A DNA stretch of 64,000 nucleotides from Macrosoma leucophasiata (Eukaryota; Arthropoda; Insecta; Lepidoptera; Hedylidae). This document shows positions 34,001 to 49,000 of this stretch, in pieces. The notes under the pieces were generated by a model that ran no database searches, was not told the origin of the DNA, and saw only the letters and a program-made list of their open reading frames with translations. A program made the translations under genes and the position numbers. The stretch lies in the NCBI GenBank assembly GCA_036365455.1, contig JAWQUS010000017.1, positions 7,254,001 through 7,318,000 of the forward strand. Reading direction: 5' to 3'. Each line of letters begins with the position of its first letter. The stretch's first letter is position 1.

Positions 34001-37000
34001 AAGTTTCATGATGATTGGTCAAGTAGTTTTTTCGTGAAAGTGTACTTACAAACAAACTTACATTCGTATTTAAAATATTAGTAGGGATTAAAGAATCACA
34101 GATCCAATTATAAATATCATTATGCTTTTCGCGAAATGTTTTTAAATGTTATTGCAAGACTGTTGATCAGCTCTGTCCCTGTTTCATTTCAATTATCCGA
34201 TTGACGTCAGTGTAATTAATTACAGCGGTGCTCACAATGATTTCCCTCGTATGGTAATTAAGATCATGTTACATAAGGGGCGTTGGAGGCCGCCTAACTC
34301 TCTGGTTAGTACTTTTATGTGAGTACAATTTTCTAATTACAACAAAATATAAGCAAAACACCTGAGCTTGAAACTTCAGATTAAATTAGCTTTAGAAAAT
34401 ACTAAACAGCGGCCGTACCATGACCTTTTTCTCAACCTAAACTGAAATACTTTTTAGCTATGTCTGGTTTTTTCATACGCGCTGTCATATAAGACAAATG
34501 AATCAATATTTTGGCAGCACCTAAACTGTTTTTTTTTATGTCGTGAAAGTGGCAAACAAGCATGCAGTTATTAGGTAATGCGGTGGTGCCTATGCCCGTG
34601 ACCACGGTAGCTGGAAAGTGACCGAAACGGATATAAGATGAAGTTTGGGAGTGTTGTATACGCGAGAAAATCCGCAAATTTAACTTCTACAATATATGAA
34701 GCTCGCGAAAACGTCATAAAAACAAAGTGGGTTAACCTACATTGAATGTTAAATCTAGATGTCATATCATCCCAATTTTATATTGTGTCGATTTGTTAAA
34801 CGAAACGTTTTAATTTATTAAATATTCGAATCCTAATAATATCACAAATGTAAGATGTAATACTATTATTAATTGTGAGTAGGTATGAATGTTTGTTACT
34901 TTTTCACAAAAAACTACTGAACGGGTTTCGATGAAACTTGGTCACGGACTGACTGGTAGCTGGAAAGCGACCGAAACGTCGGGTGTATGAAGAAATTTGG
35001 GAGTGTTGTATACGCGAGAAAATCCGCAAGTTTAATTTCTACAATGTATGAAGCTCGCGAAAACCTACGAAAACGTTGAAACTTTACTGTTATATACGTT
35101 AAACATTGGATGGCATGCAGGCTACAATTTGTGTTTTTTTATGTTATGGAAGTGGCAAACAAGCTTTCAGTTCACATTTATGTTAAGTGATGACTGCAGC
35201 CTATAGACACCCACACAAAGACTAAGGTCAAAATGCAGATGCGTTACCACTCCCGAGGCTTAAGGTGTTATGCCTCTGTGCCGGAAATTACAGGTCCTTA
35301 CATTACCAGTTGACCGGAACACAATAATAGTGCTGAATACTACCATTTAGCGGCAAGTTTATAGGTAATGCGGTGGTGCCTACGCCCGCGAGCTCCGTCA
35401 CTGGAGCTCTACCACCAGTAAAGTGATGATTTAAAGTAGGTACACGCGGACGACGTCGCGGGCAATACCTAGTTATACATAAATTAACAACATAAATATG
35501 AATCCAGACCGTCAATATTCATAAATAGAATGATCTACCCTCTGAATTTAATGAAAAATAAACAAATATAATTGCGATTGCGTTTGAATCTTAACAATAA
35601 GGAAATACGAACGAAGTTTGCTTGAACGAAATTAACGTTTTCAATGTTTCTTATGTACTTAATATCTTCATTATCGAGCTTGGTAGAACGTTCGCTCGTT
35701 TGATCGGAAATTGATTTTGAGACTTCGGTATCGTGATAAATTTTTGTTTTTCAAACTTATCGGAATTGGTGCTATATAAATATTATTTTGAGAGGAACTG
35801 CTGTGTTTGCAGTGAGGCAGAGTTTGGTGAATGTTTAGTTTTGTTTATGTTTCCTGATAGTAAACCAATAAATCGAATTCTGTAAATAGAAATAAGTTGA
35901 GATGCCGCACTTGTGTATAGGCATTACTCATTCATGTAAGTTATTACTTTTTAATAAAAACTGCCTCAGTAGCCTAGTGGTAGCAGGCCACTACTACTGC
36001 GCTGGAGGTCCTGGGTTCGATGCCCGGGTCGAGGGTTATCAGAGATAACGGTTTAACATCATTTATCTCTGGTTCTATTGGGGTTTTCCATTTTCTGGAA
36101 GTTTCCTAATACCTCGGAGTTTGGAAATGTGCCCGGAGATGGTAACAGGCTCGCCACCTGTTACATGGGTCAAAAACGTAACCGGCGAATCGTGGGTGTT
36201 TGCATGTATGCTTAAATGCATGCATTTACCTCAGCCTACCCCTTCGGGGATTACAAGCATGAAGTTACGTTTTATAAAAAGTCCGTCCGTTTGTCTGTCC
36301 GTAGCTATGCTCGGAATCTTTGAATAGTAGAATATCAGAAACAACGACGAAGTGGTGCATAAAATAATTAAAAAAAATTGTAGGAGTATCGATCGACTTT
36401 ATAGCGAAGTATTTTGTTAGATTCTACCGCCAAAGTATTTCAATACTTTGGGGTTTTTATCGCTGGTCCCGTAGTTTGAACGGTTAAAATTAATAAGTGA
36501 ACCGATGACCAGTTCAAATTCAATTTCATATTCATCTTTCCAGTTTGTTCAGGCTAATTTCACAGGCTGTTTAAAAATATACCCACTACATATGCACGAG
36601 GTACCAAAGATAAAAGAAATGTAAGATATTCAATAAAAACTTTATCGTAACTTTTTTATTGTAGAATATAAGATAAAATACAAAATGGGTTGTATCCAAA
36701 ATGTTAAAACAAACTCATGCAAATTAATATGTATGAAGTTTGAAAGTAATTTTGTTTTTATTGAACAAAGAACGTGGGTTCGAAATTTTCTCACGAATCC
36801 AGGGACTTCATTTAATTATGAAGTTCCTAAGTTCGAATAAAGAATTTTTATAACATTATTGTTGGCGCAACGAAAGTATCCCAATCTTAAAAATAATTTA
36901 AGAAATATTTTGTAAGATATCTTTTACTTTTAACTTGTGGTAGAGCTGCAGTGACGGAACTCGAGGGCGTAGACGTCATTACCCAATCTACTTGCCGTTA

Positions 37001-40000
37001 AACTGTACTGTAGTCTTTAAATATCCACATAAATACCAGAAACACCAGGAGTGGCAACGCATTGAATAATAAAATCGATGATTTTAAGTTTTGCTCATCG
37101 TTTTTCATCACCTACGGTTTTCACGAGTTTAGGTGGCGTCTTACTGTTATGTATTTACTTTATTTAATTGATTATGTGAAATTCGATGTCTTTTGTAGCA
37201 TCTGTTTTTGCAATTCTTTATTAATTTATTATTCGTATTCTTTTCGTTCGTTCTGTTGTAGTTTTTAACATGGATTTTTCAATTTCAACCTCTTAATTTC
37301 AAACCTCTGATAGTTTCGATCAGTAAAAACTATGCATATCGATATATATTTCTTCAAACTACTGTCAGATAAATGTCACCTTAGTCTGCCCGGGATGATG
37401 GACATTGAAGAGCGACCAAAACTCCGGGTCGATTAATAAAATAATTTCGTATTTTTAAATCCATGTTATAAACTACTACAGATGAACCTCTGATAGTTTA
37501 TCATAAATTAAGATTAAAAAAATATATGGAGGATACATATCGATGGAGCTAGCTACATATATTTTTTTCGAACTGCTGTTTGACAAATGTCACCTTAATC
37601 CGAAACGTCAAGTTTTTTTTTTATTTTGGCATCGCTTGTTATGCATATAGCCAGTGTCAAGTAAAAAGATATTTCGTATTCGTAAAAAGCAACGTAGAAG
37701 TCAGCGTCAGTCAGCCAATTTATCAGTCCGTCTGTCAGAGTTACAGTAATTCGAGTAAAGCGATGGCTACTTTACCAGAAAATTTACAATGAAGTTTTGA
37801 AGGCAACCCGAAAGATCGTGTTTTCGCACTGTTATTCTATTTCACTATACACAAGCACTGTAATAAGCCTATATCAAACAAAATGCCACCAACTTTATCT
37901 AATATAACTCAAAAATACACCAAGAAAATTAAATTAAATAAGAGCACCATACGCCTCTTTCAAGGTTCCCGCCAAAACCCCCGAAACGTCAAGTTGATTT
38001 TAAAAATAATTAAACACGAGATAAATCCTTAAAAATACTTTTATTTCAATGAGTGCAGCTTGTAAAAACATTAGAACACATCACGTTAAAATCTAGTTAG
38101 TTAATAATATTAAAAATGTAATTCTCTTTGAATGTACGAAACATAGACTAACATTTAACGTCCTTCCACTAACAATGTTAGCTTGCATAGGCGGAAGCGG
38201 TAACAAATATTAGGTACATGTAACTTCATTAGCCAGCCAGCTTGGAAGGCTGTGTACTAGGCCCATGTTTTCAGTGGCAACAAATATAGTTGCAGCTTTA
38301 GTATCAACTTCAACGTTATTAGAATAAGAGACATGTTACATGGAATATATTTACGTTTCATGATATTTTAGGCATGTCTAGTGAACAAAAAATCCATGCA
38401 CGTAATGTGTGGTGGATCTGATTTGATCCTCGGGGTCAGCACAAAGTATTATCAGTAAATAACATAGCAATCCCAAATTTTCTTGCTTATTCTTTAATCG
38501 TCAATTCAAAATTCATTTAATCACTCGGTAATAATATTTTTTCACGTGACAGGTCCAATTACAAATTGAAAATTCATTAAAAAAATAACTGATTGGTTGA
38601 TTAATAGGTCAAAGTAAACCTTAAAAATAAAATTAATACCTAATGGTCGAAAAATACTTAATAATTAAAATAACAGACAGTGTCATCAACAGAATGTTCC
38701 ATACTTTCTTTTACAAACGGCAAAATAAGACTAAACGAACAGAATATGACACATTCTTTGTCATTCACTGGCAGAGAATTTTTGAAAACCTCTGATGATT
38801 GATGAAGAAAAATCATGGTTTCACATAGTAATTGCAGAATTTTACATTTATTTCTAGCTCACACGTATATAAATTTTATACTTATCTGATTATTCGTGTG
38901 TTCCTTTCAGTTCTGTTCATTTTGACACCTGAAATCTCAACGCTAATTAGGTTTCAGTGGCAAATCATTAATTAACATCAATTAGTGATACCATATTATA
39001 TAATACATTGGGTTATCTATCGCTAAGTAGTTGTATCCTAGCGTATTCAGGAATGCAAACTAAACATAATAATATATCTTTACCTTTGTTTGCATACCTA
39101 AGCGAATTCCAGTAGAATGCTAGTATTCATCTTTGTAATCACAAGCACAAACATATAGGTCCCATGCCACAATATTAGCTACTCAATTACACTGAGAACT
39201 TGTTTTTGGTGAAAATGTCTATAGGATGCTTTATTTAGCCACCTACAATGCTAACTGAATACTTGTTTCTTTCTTTCATGATATAAACATTGAATGAATC
39301 ACTACTTCAATAAATCACATCGTTACTCTTATTCATATAAAAACCTACCCCTTCTGTATAACGAACTCGGGTAGCGAGTCTGAGAGTGCATATTTTAAGT
39401 AGGCCCCTATTCTCCCATATTTACTTATCACTTATATTTCTTGATTGGGTTGGGTAGGTTTACTGGTGGTAGAGCTCCAGTTATGGAGCTCGCGGGCGTA
39501 GGCACCACCGCATTACCTAATATACTTGCCGCTAAATGGTAGTGTTCAGTACTATCGTGTTCCGGTCAGGTGGTAATGTACGGCCCTGTAATTTCCGGCA
39601 CAGAGGCATAACACCTCAAGCCTCAGGAGTGGCAACGCATCTGCATTTTGACCTCTGCTCTTTGTGTAAGTGCCTATAGGCTGCAGTCATCACTTAACAT
39701 CAGTGTGAACTGCATGCTTGTTTGCCACTTCCATAACATGTATCATGAAATACTCGTATATTATGCCATCAAAAACATTACTTGTAAAAAATCCTTCAGT
39801 CTCTGCTTAAGATCGGTATTAAGTTGTTACATTAATACTTAGGTGAGACAAAGCATCTTATTTTTTTTTAATAAATTTATAAAGTGTGTACTATTTATTT
39901 TTCGCAATAACACATGTGAACTTAGATATTAAATAAAAAACGGAAAGAAACATTTTATTTCGGACAGGAATCGAACCTACGACCTCAGGATAACCAGTCC

Positions 40001-43000
40001 AGCCGCTTTACCACTAAGCTACCGAAGTACCACTCTTTGACTTTTTTAAAATCTTTTATGTTTTAAATAAAAACTAGACTTGAGCGATCAGAGCCTCATA
40101 TTAATTTATAGAGAGAAAATGGCTTTCGTTACTAAATTTTTTTACGAATAAAATAATCATAGCAATGCGAGTCTTGTTCCATTAAAATTACATTTTATTT
40201 TTCTTTCTTTTCAAAAACGAACAGTTTAATAACAAACGAGTTATTTAAGCATAGAATTGAGTCTTATTGTAGTAAAATAGCGTTTATTTTCTTTATTTTT
40301 AATTATATTAAATGTACATATGTACTGGTACACTGATTTATTACAAAATTATTTATGCTGTGTCTAAAAAACCGGCTCGAAATTACAAAATGCATTAGTT
40401 TTTCCTTGATTTATACACTTAACACTAATTGAGTTCTAAATTTAAATCTTCTATGTCTGCTAGTGATATTGCAGTCAGTTGAGTGAGAGAGTGATAACAT
40501 TTTACTGGTGGTAGAGCTCCAGTGAAAGAGCGCGAGGGCGTAGGCACCACCGCATTACCTAATATACTTGCCGCTAAATGGTAGTGTTCAGCACTATCGT
40601 GTTCCGGTCAGGTGGTAATGTACGGCTCTGTAATTTCCGGCACAGAGGCATAACACCTAATGCCTCAGGAGTGGCAGCGCATCTGCATTTTGACGTCTGG
40701 TCATTATGTGGGTGTCTATAGGCTGCAGTCATCACTTAACATCAATGTGAACTGCATGCTTGTTTGCCATATTTATTACATTAAAAAAAAAAAAAAAATT
40801 ATGAAACGTTGACTAGTTATAATTCTTACTGATTCAAATTGAATGAAATTAAAAATATACTGTGCATATAAAATGCCTGCTTGGTTTCTGCTCGATTTGG
40901 CGGGCCACTGCCGTACCCCCAGATACTCTCTTCCGTATATTAACGATGGAATAAGTACAGGATTACGAAGAGTGAATCAGATCCGCTCTCTTAGTCAATG
41001 GCATATTGGTTGAGTTATTATTATGAAGTCTTATCAAAAGCTTTATTCATATTATTTACGCTTTTGCTCCTATTTGAACTTGAGTTATAGCAACGCTCGT
41101 ATGAGAAGCACACATATAAGATAAATGTTTTTTCGTCTTGGTCCAACACTACATTGTTTTTTAGTTTTTTAATATTAGATACCTTCAGGTGGAAGATTTC
41201 CAGTGTGGGGAGGGACTCGAGAACGTTGGCATCATCGCATTACCTAACTTAATCGTAGTGTTCAGCACTATCGTGTTCCGGTTAGATGGTAATGTATGGT
41301 CCCCGTCATAACTATCATAGCGACTTAACCACCAAGGTCTCAGGGGTGGCAACGAATCTGCATTTAGACCTCTAGTTTTTGAGTAGATGTCTATAGGCTG
41401 CAGTCATATTAGCATACATATTGCTGCAGGTTATTTACCATCTACGTTATATAAAAAAAAAGTATTATAATCGTCCTTAACTACTTTGTCTACTATCAAA
41501 TCGAACATTTGTTCCAATTCATATTAAATGTGCACACGTTTAAGCATCAATTCTGCATTATTACCTACGCATCTTCGACGAACGACACGAACTTCTGGCC
41601 AAATACTCAAACGTTACTAAAATCTAAGTGGGACTTAAAAGTTTTCTGTCTTTGTAAAACCCGTTCAAAAGATAGAAATAGCGCACATTTGAGGGTTGCT
41701 TAAAATTGAGTGACGTTTGACTATTCGGCCATCAGTTTCGTTTTTGAACGACTTAAAAATTTAAATGATAAATTTTCTGGATGGTCGTTTTTAATTACTT
41801 TAATGTAGCGGCGGAAAATAATTTTCAATTGATGCAATTATTTTGCACATCCAATACTTTAATCGGTTTGTTGTGAACCATGAAATATATTTTGCTGAAG
41901 ATACTATTCATGAAAGAAATTATGAATTTAGTTCGGTTCAATAATCAGTCGTAAGCTTTTGCTTACTGAAATAAAACTATTTTTAGGATCTATCTCGCGC
42001 ATATTAAAAAAAATATGTCGGGGCAGCCAAATGCGTAATGGCAGCCGTGATTTTTCAGTCTTTATACATATTACCGTGAAGTGGACAATATTTTATTTAA
42101 AAAACCAAGTTAAAAAAAAAACTTTTCAAAAAAAAAATTAAATAAATATTTGCGGTCATTTTTGAATAGGCAACCTAGTGGATATAATATATTCTCAAGA
42201 AATATGCGTTAAAATTTGATTTGCAGCATATCTGGATGAATGAAATTATTCTGAAGTGGGATTCTAACCTTATATTCTTAGTAATGTTCAGACTAGGTAC
42301 GTAGAAAACCCGTATTATTAGGTTGGGGAAAAAGTCACTTCGCATTTTTTAAGATAATTCAAAACATTTTTTAATGTAGTTTATTTAAATTTAACTAAAG
42401 TATGTATGTACCATTTTGTTCGATAACCTTTTTCCATCTTGTAGGTAGGGACATGATCCCATTGCTATAAAAATTTTGGGACTTCTCATCAAAATACCGC
42501 GACAAGTGGATTTGGCAGTCCTCTCGTGATGTTAACCTAACATTGCATAAAAAATTCTGAAGAGACCGAAATAGGTGGAAATCTGAAGGTGCAAGGTCAG
42601 GACTATACGGCGGATGCATTAACACCTCCCAGCCAAACTCTCTTAATTTTTGCTGAGTGGCTATAGATGTGTGAGGTCTAGCGTTATCATGATGAAACAC
42701 CACACCCCTTCTGTTGATCAATTCCGGCCGCTTTCTCTCAACTTCTTGCTTTAATCTCATCAGTTGTTCGCAGTACAGTTCAGAATCGATAGTCCTGCCT
42801 GGTGGTAATAGCTCATAATGAATAATGCCCTTCCAATCCCACCACACACACACACAACATCACCTTATTGCGAGTTAACCCGGGTTTCGCCACTGTCTGT
42901 GAAGCCTGACCGGCCTTTGACCACGACCTTTTTCGCACGTTCTTGTCGTACGTGATCCACTTTTCATCACCAGTTATCAGCTACTTCAAAAATGATTCGG

Positions 43001-46000
43001 TTTCATTACATCGTAATAAAGAATCACAAATGAATACACGGTTCATTAGGTTTCTTTCAGTGAGCTCGTGAGGTACCCAAATATCAAGCTTTTTTTTGTA
43101 CCCAGCTGTTTTCAAATGCGCCATAACTGTTTTGTGATCAATTCTCAGTTCTTCAGCTACGTCCTAACTACTGATATGTCGATCTTGCTCCACTTTTTCA
43201 AAAATGGCAGAGATTTTATTACATGTTCATACATACTATAATGCGAAAAGACTTTTTCCCTATTATAAACAAACTCTGAAACTTCAGGATAGCATAAGCA
43301 TAGTGTAAGTAGTAAGCATAGTGGTAGTAGGCCATAATTACTACGCTGGGTTCCTGGGCTCGACTCCCAGGTCAGGGCTATCAGAGATAAGGGTGTTAAG
43401 TTTATCTCTGGTTCTATTGGGATTTTTCCATTTTATGGCAGTTTCCCAATACCTCGGTGTTTATGGTAATGTGCCCGGAGATGTCAACAGCCTCGCCACC
43501 TGTAACATAGGCCAAAACGTAACCGGCGAATCGTGAGTGTTTGCATGTATGCTTGAATGCATGCATTTATTACTGGCTTCCCCTTCGCGGATAACAGGCG
43601 TGAAGTCACGGTTACGTTTTAACTCTGAAATACTGTCTAAAATCTCTTGAATTTAATATTCTCTCCATAATGTAGAAACATGAAAATGCAACTAAGTTTC
43701 TTTACTCGTTCCTTCGAATCGTGCTTGAAACTGTATAAGGTCCTTCAAGCGTTTGAAGGGTTTCGGATCGCAAAAATGTTTTAAGGTATATTTGCGCAGC
43801 TTTATATTTTATTTTATAACCCTTTTCTTGAGTGTAAGATTAAGGCTTATAAAGGTTCTTTCAGTTAGCCCCTTTTTTGGGGATTATGTGGGCTTAAACG
43901 GCGAGATAATATTTGGATACTTTTATTTAACAGTAGATCATTCTGGGTCAATGTTGATGGGTGATTATTTTTTTTGTAGCCGTAGTGGCAAACAAGCATG
44001 CAGTTCACATTGTTGTTAAGTGATGACTGCAGCCTATAAACACCCACACACAGACCAAGGCAGCAGCACAGATCAAAAAGCAGATGTGTTACCACTCCTG
44101 AGGCCTTAGGTGTTATGCCTCTGTGCCGGAAATTACAGGGCCGTACATTACCACCTGACCGGAACACGGTAGTGCTGAACACTACCATTTAGCGGCATGT
44201 ATATTAGGTAATACGGTGGTGCCTACAACCGCGAGCTCCATCACTGGAGCTGCTCTACCACCAGTGATGATGTAGTGATTTTTAGCTAATGTGCTATCTA
44301 CGCTGTAAAGTTTTATTAGCGCTGGTTAGGCCTAGGGTGGATTTGGGGTTCACCTTCGAAAATTGATAAGAGTTAAGCTTCAAACTTCTGGTGTCGGGAC
44401 GTGACGACCCTTTCGCCTACTAGCGGAAAAAAAATCTTCTTCTGGAAGAGAATTCTTCTACTAATGCTAGCAGTCAACCAAACAATGGCGGCCAAACCAT
44501 AGGGCGATCATAAGTGCAATAACGCAATATGGGCAGCAGCATCCTGTGATAAAACTACTGCCACTAAGATTGCCAATCCGCATGCCATTCCGTAATTGCC
44601 GTAGCATCCGTTTAGCCCCGTATACCGAAATGTAGGAAGGAGAGGTGGTGGTATAAAATCCGCATGCCAAACTTGGCGATTATGGCTGGCATATCCCCCT
44701 TATGGGGAGGCTTTGGTCCAACTGGACATCTTTTGGCTTAAATGAAAATGACTAAGCTTCAACGCGTATAATATTCTGAATGGTTGAAAAGGCTCGTTCA
44801 TAGCTTTTGAACGTCTTCAGAAGTTGTCTTTGAAAATAACTATGTTTTGACTTTCATAGACTTTGACGCAATTTCTACAGTGTTTTGTGTTTAGTGGTAT
44901 ATTTATGATTGCCTATGCGTGGTTTTATAAAACGATATCTCAGGAAAACTGGTGAAATGTGATCTAAGTTAAACGCGTTCAATTCCAAGTTTTAAACTTA
45001 GTTCACAGAGCAAAACGGTGAAATAGTTTAATAATAGCATTTCGTAGGTTCGCTTCATTTTAAGTTTCATAATATTACGACTTATTTTATTGTAAAAATA
45101 AAATATATTTGATAACATAAGATAGTACAAAGTATTAACCGTACGACTAATAATAGTTAATCTTATACGGCACAGTATGTATTCTTTCATAATATAATCC
45201 GATTCGACCTTTTTTGCGTTCTGTCCAGCCCCCCAGTCCTAATAGTGAAAGATTATAGGGGTTTTAATATAGCTGGCGAGATTATTGCCATTCATCCCGA
45301 CCACGAAGTAACACATAAACCTAAGGAATGAGATTTTGGCTTATTTCGGGCTTGTAGAGGGTTATCTCTTTCACACCTTGACTATGTGACGTTTGTCGAC
45401 CATTTTGATCAAGTTTTCAGCAACACCGGACCATAATTGCTTACGTAGGCAGTGTGCAGCAGAGATAACGCTCTACAAAGTCGAAACTAGCCGATTGTAC
45501 CTTTCGTAGACTCGATGTACAATATTTCTTGCTGGGTACTTCTGTTACTTACCGTTAAAATGTAGTTTTCAGCACTATCTTGATCCGATTCGATGGTAAC
45601 GTACGGCCCATGTGCTCGTTTTAGAGAACAGGCCTATAACAGAGACATAAGAGAAAAGGCCTGAAGAGCATCGCATCTACATAGCCTAGTGGTAGCAGGC
45701 CACTACTACTACGCTGAGGTCCTGGGTTCGATCCCCGTGTCGAGGGATATCAGAGATAAAGGTTTAAAATCCTTTATCTCTGGTTCTATTGGGGTTTTAC
45801 GATTTTCTGGCAGTTTCTCAGTACCTTGGAGTTTGGTAATGTGCTCGAGGATTCAAGCATACATAATGTAAACAAGCTCGTTACCTCTTACATGGGCCAA
45901 AACGTAAGCGGAAAATTGTGGATGTTTGCATGTATGCTTGAATGCATTTACCTCTGCCTACCCCTACGGGGATTACAGGTGCGAGTCGTTTTAATTTAAT

Positions 46001-49000
46001 GTAAATTTTGATGGTAGGTATTCACTTACCACCATTGTGATGCTTGTGTCGAGTTTCCTGACACAAAATAAGCATTAGCGATCTAGTTCAGGTTAAATAA
46101 TCCTATGTGCCCTGGTATGTTTTCGCTTGTCGTAGTATTGTATTTATACATACTGAACATAAGTTTATAGAATGTGAACTAAACTAGGACACTAGTGTAC
46201 ATCTCGTACTATGTAGCGAATATCTCAGTATTGTTACTTACTGTCCAAACTTTGACCATGTAGACACATAACTTTAATGAGTATAGTAAAGGAAGAAGGA
46301 AACTACAATCTAATTACTTATTTATGTCTTTGGTAGGCTTCTGATCGAGTAATGAAAACTTAGGCTAGTTTGTATTATATAACTTCCGTAATTACAGTGT
46401 TGAGGTATATAATAATAATAATGGCAACCCATTTTACTGGTGGTAGAGCTCCAGTGACGGAGCTCGCGGGCGTAGGCACCACCGCATTACCTGATTTACT
46501 TGCCGCTAAATGGTAGTGTTCAGCACTATCGTGTTCCGGTCAGGTGGTAATGTACGGCCCTGTAATTTCCGGCACAGAGGGATAACACCTTAGGCCTCAG
46601 GAGTGGTAACGCATTTGCATTTTGACCTTGGTCTTTGTGTGGGTGTCTATAGGCTGCAGTCATCACTTAACATCAATGTGAACTGCATGCTTGTTTGCCA
46701 CTTCAATTACATAAAAAAAAAAAAAAATATACGTCCCACTGCTGGGCACGAGTCTCTCCCCTTTTTGGAGGGAGGCCTGGAGCTTACTCCACCACGCTGC
46801 TCCAATGCGGATTGGTGGAGGTGGGTGGGTTAGTGGCCAACCCGCTGTCGGATGTTTTCAAACCACCCATAAGGCCTCCGACAAGGTTTAACGACTGCTA
46901 TCTATCGATAGCAACCGGGACCGACGGCTTAACGTGCCCTCCGAAGCACGGAAACGCGCATTTAATTTGCCACTAGCGGTCACCCATCACACTACCCGAC
47001 CGCGCCCGTAGTGCTTAACCGAGCAGATCGCTTACGATCTACACCAGCCGCTGGGCCATGCGCGCTTCGTTAAGGTATAGGTTAAACAAAAATATTGTTG
47101 CACCATTTGAAAATGATTACATGACGTCATAACTTTAGCAATAACTGAATCCGTCCAAGCGCTAGATAAAGATTGTCTGCCAGATATGTATTTATCTTAA
47201 TACTCAATAGGTACTCATTGGACATAATTTATTACATTCCATAATGTACCTACATTTCTGACTTAGGGCGGCCACACAAAAAAGCTCGCAGATATTTGTA
47301 TGCGATGCGAATTCGCAATTTTGTGTGGGATGAGCCCTAAGGTGGTAGTGAGTCTTATATGTATCAATTATAGACCCTATAGTAAGTATTAAGATATATA
47401 GATCTATTTACGTATTTTATCTGTTTCTTACAATTCTAAGAAAGGTTTATTATATTGCACATGATCTTGCAACCCTGTAATGCGTTTTGCAGTCGCTGAT
47501 AAAGATTCATTGTAAATTTCGCAAGAAATTATTTTTATCATTACTGGCATGCAACCGAATGGGGATTTTAACATTGATTTTGGGCCCAAAATATTGCAAA
47601 AGATAAATCCTATAGTTATACATGCTCATAAACGGCATGCTTATTAGCATGCTTGAAACAAGTATGCTAATGCGCGAAGAAGTAAGCGTGCTTATTATTA
47701 GCATTGTCTCGACACACATAGTAGTATTTTTTAAATCCGGGTAGAATGTCCGGGACCACGAAAGCTGAAAAGCGACCGAAACTTTGGATTGATTATTAAA
47801 ATAAATTTAGTTTAATATACGCCAGATAAATCCGTAAAAATAGTTTTATTTCAATCTTATACAACCTAGTTATCCTACCATTCCAGGTGTGATGAATGCA
47901 GCAGACTACTACGGGCTGGACGAGTTAAGGCGCGCATGCGCGGGCTTTGTTCAATGCTGCATCACTGTGGATACTGTTTGCGCTTTGCTGGCTTCTGCTG
48001 AACGATACATCCAGTACAAGTGCACCAAGTCATTGGTGCAGAAGGTATGTCCAGTATTTCACCTATCAAAATCAGTACTATAGACTTTTGAATAAAAGTA
48101 CTGATAATACTGATTAAATAATGACTGTCCATCACTATGGTGTTTCGGTTGGATGGTATTGTATGGACGTTTACCTTTTTTTTTATCATAACATGAATGT
48201 TATGCATATTGCCTGTGTCGAGTAAAACGATATTTCGTATTCTTATGCAGCGTAAAAGTCAGAATTCGTCAGTAAATTATCAGTCAGTCAGTCAAAGTCT
48301 GTCAGAGTAACAGTCAGTAATTTGAGTAAAGCGATGGCTAACCAGATGATTTACAATGAAGTTTTGGAGGCAACGTTTTGAAAAACCTTGTTTTAGCACT
48401 GTTATTCTATTTCACTATACACGGGCACTGTAATAAACCTATATCAAAATAAATGGCACTAACTTTAGTATAACTCTAAAATGCACCAAGAAAATGAAAT
48501 AAAATAAGAGCACCATACGCTTCGTTCAAGTTACGCCAAAAACTCTTGTATGAACCTATATTAATTAAATATTATTTATCATAGAGGCATAACAACTAAG
48601 ATCTCAGGGAAGGCAACGTTTCTGCATTTTAACCTCAGGTTTTTGTAAAGATGTTTATAAGCTGCAGTCAACACGTAACATCCATGTGCTGTATGCATTT
48701 TTGCCACATTCGTTACATGAAAAACCTTGCTCTAACTGTGTTCAAGGCAGTAGAAAACTCACAGAAACTTCAGAAAAGTGCAGAAATTTGTCGGGATTTA
48801 CGTGATAAATTTGGACATATTTACTTTAAAATGTTTGTCGACAAGACGTAACGAGGATTAAACATATATGGCTATTTTTGTTTTTCCAGGTTTTAGAATT
48901 TGTTGACGAGCATGGGAATGATGTTTTGAACTTGGGTTCATTCACTCTACTTCCTCAGCATGTGGTCCGGCTGATACTTGCTCGGGATGAACTACGTGCT

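Larger units (their letters stand above)
34885..35480. repeat. RTE-like fragment split by later insertions
   Basis: The left part TTACTTTTTCACAAAAAACT, GGGTTTCGATGAAACTTGG (to about 34956) and the right part GTACACGCGGACGACGTCGC, GGGCAATACCTAGTTATA (35440-35475) are the two ends of one family F-like tail. Between them sit another repeat arm (34958-35076) and a family A copy (35134-35419). Confidence 0.6.
26467..47886 (+). other. gprs intron 4 (about 21.4 kb), transposon-rich
   Basis: Runs from GTAAGTC to TACCATTCCAG. It contains two mariner copies, about nine family A copies or fragments, several tRNA-headed SINEs and several tandem or foldback structures, listed separately. No internal gene was recognised. 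AT-rich stretches with nothing assigned include 28233-29155, 29762-30280, 32811-33629, 34088-34530, 35476-35960, 37064-37605, 37981-38499, 38746-39461, 41462-42317, 44746-45345 and 45995-46410. Confidence 0.8.
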
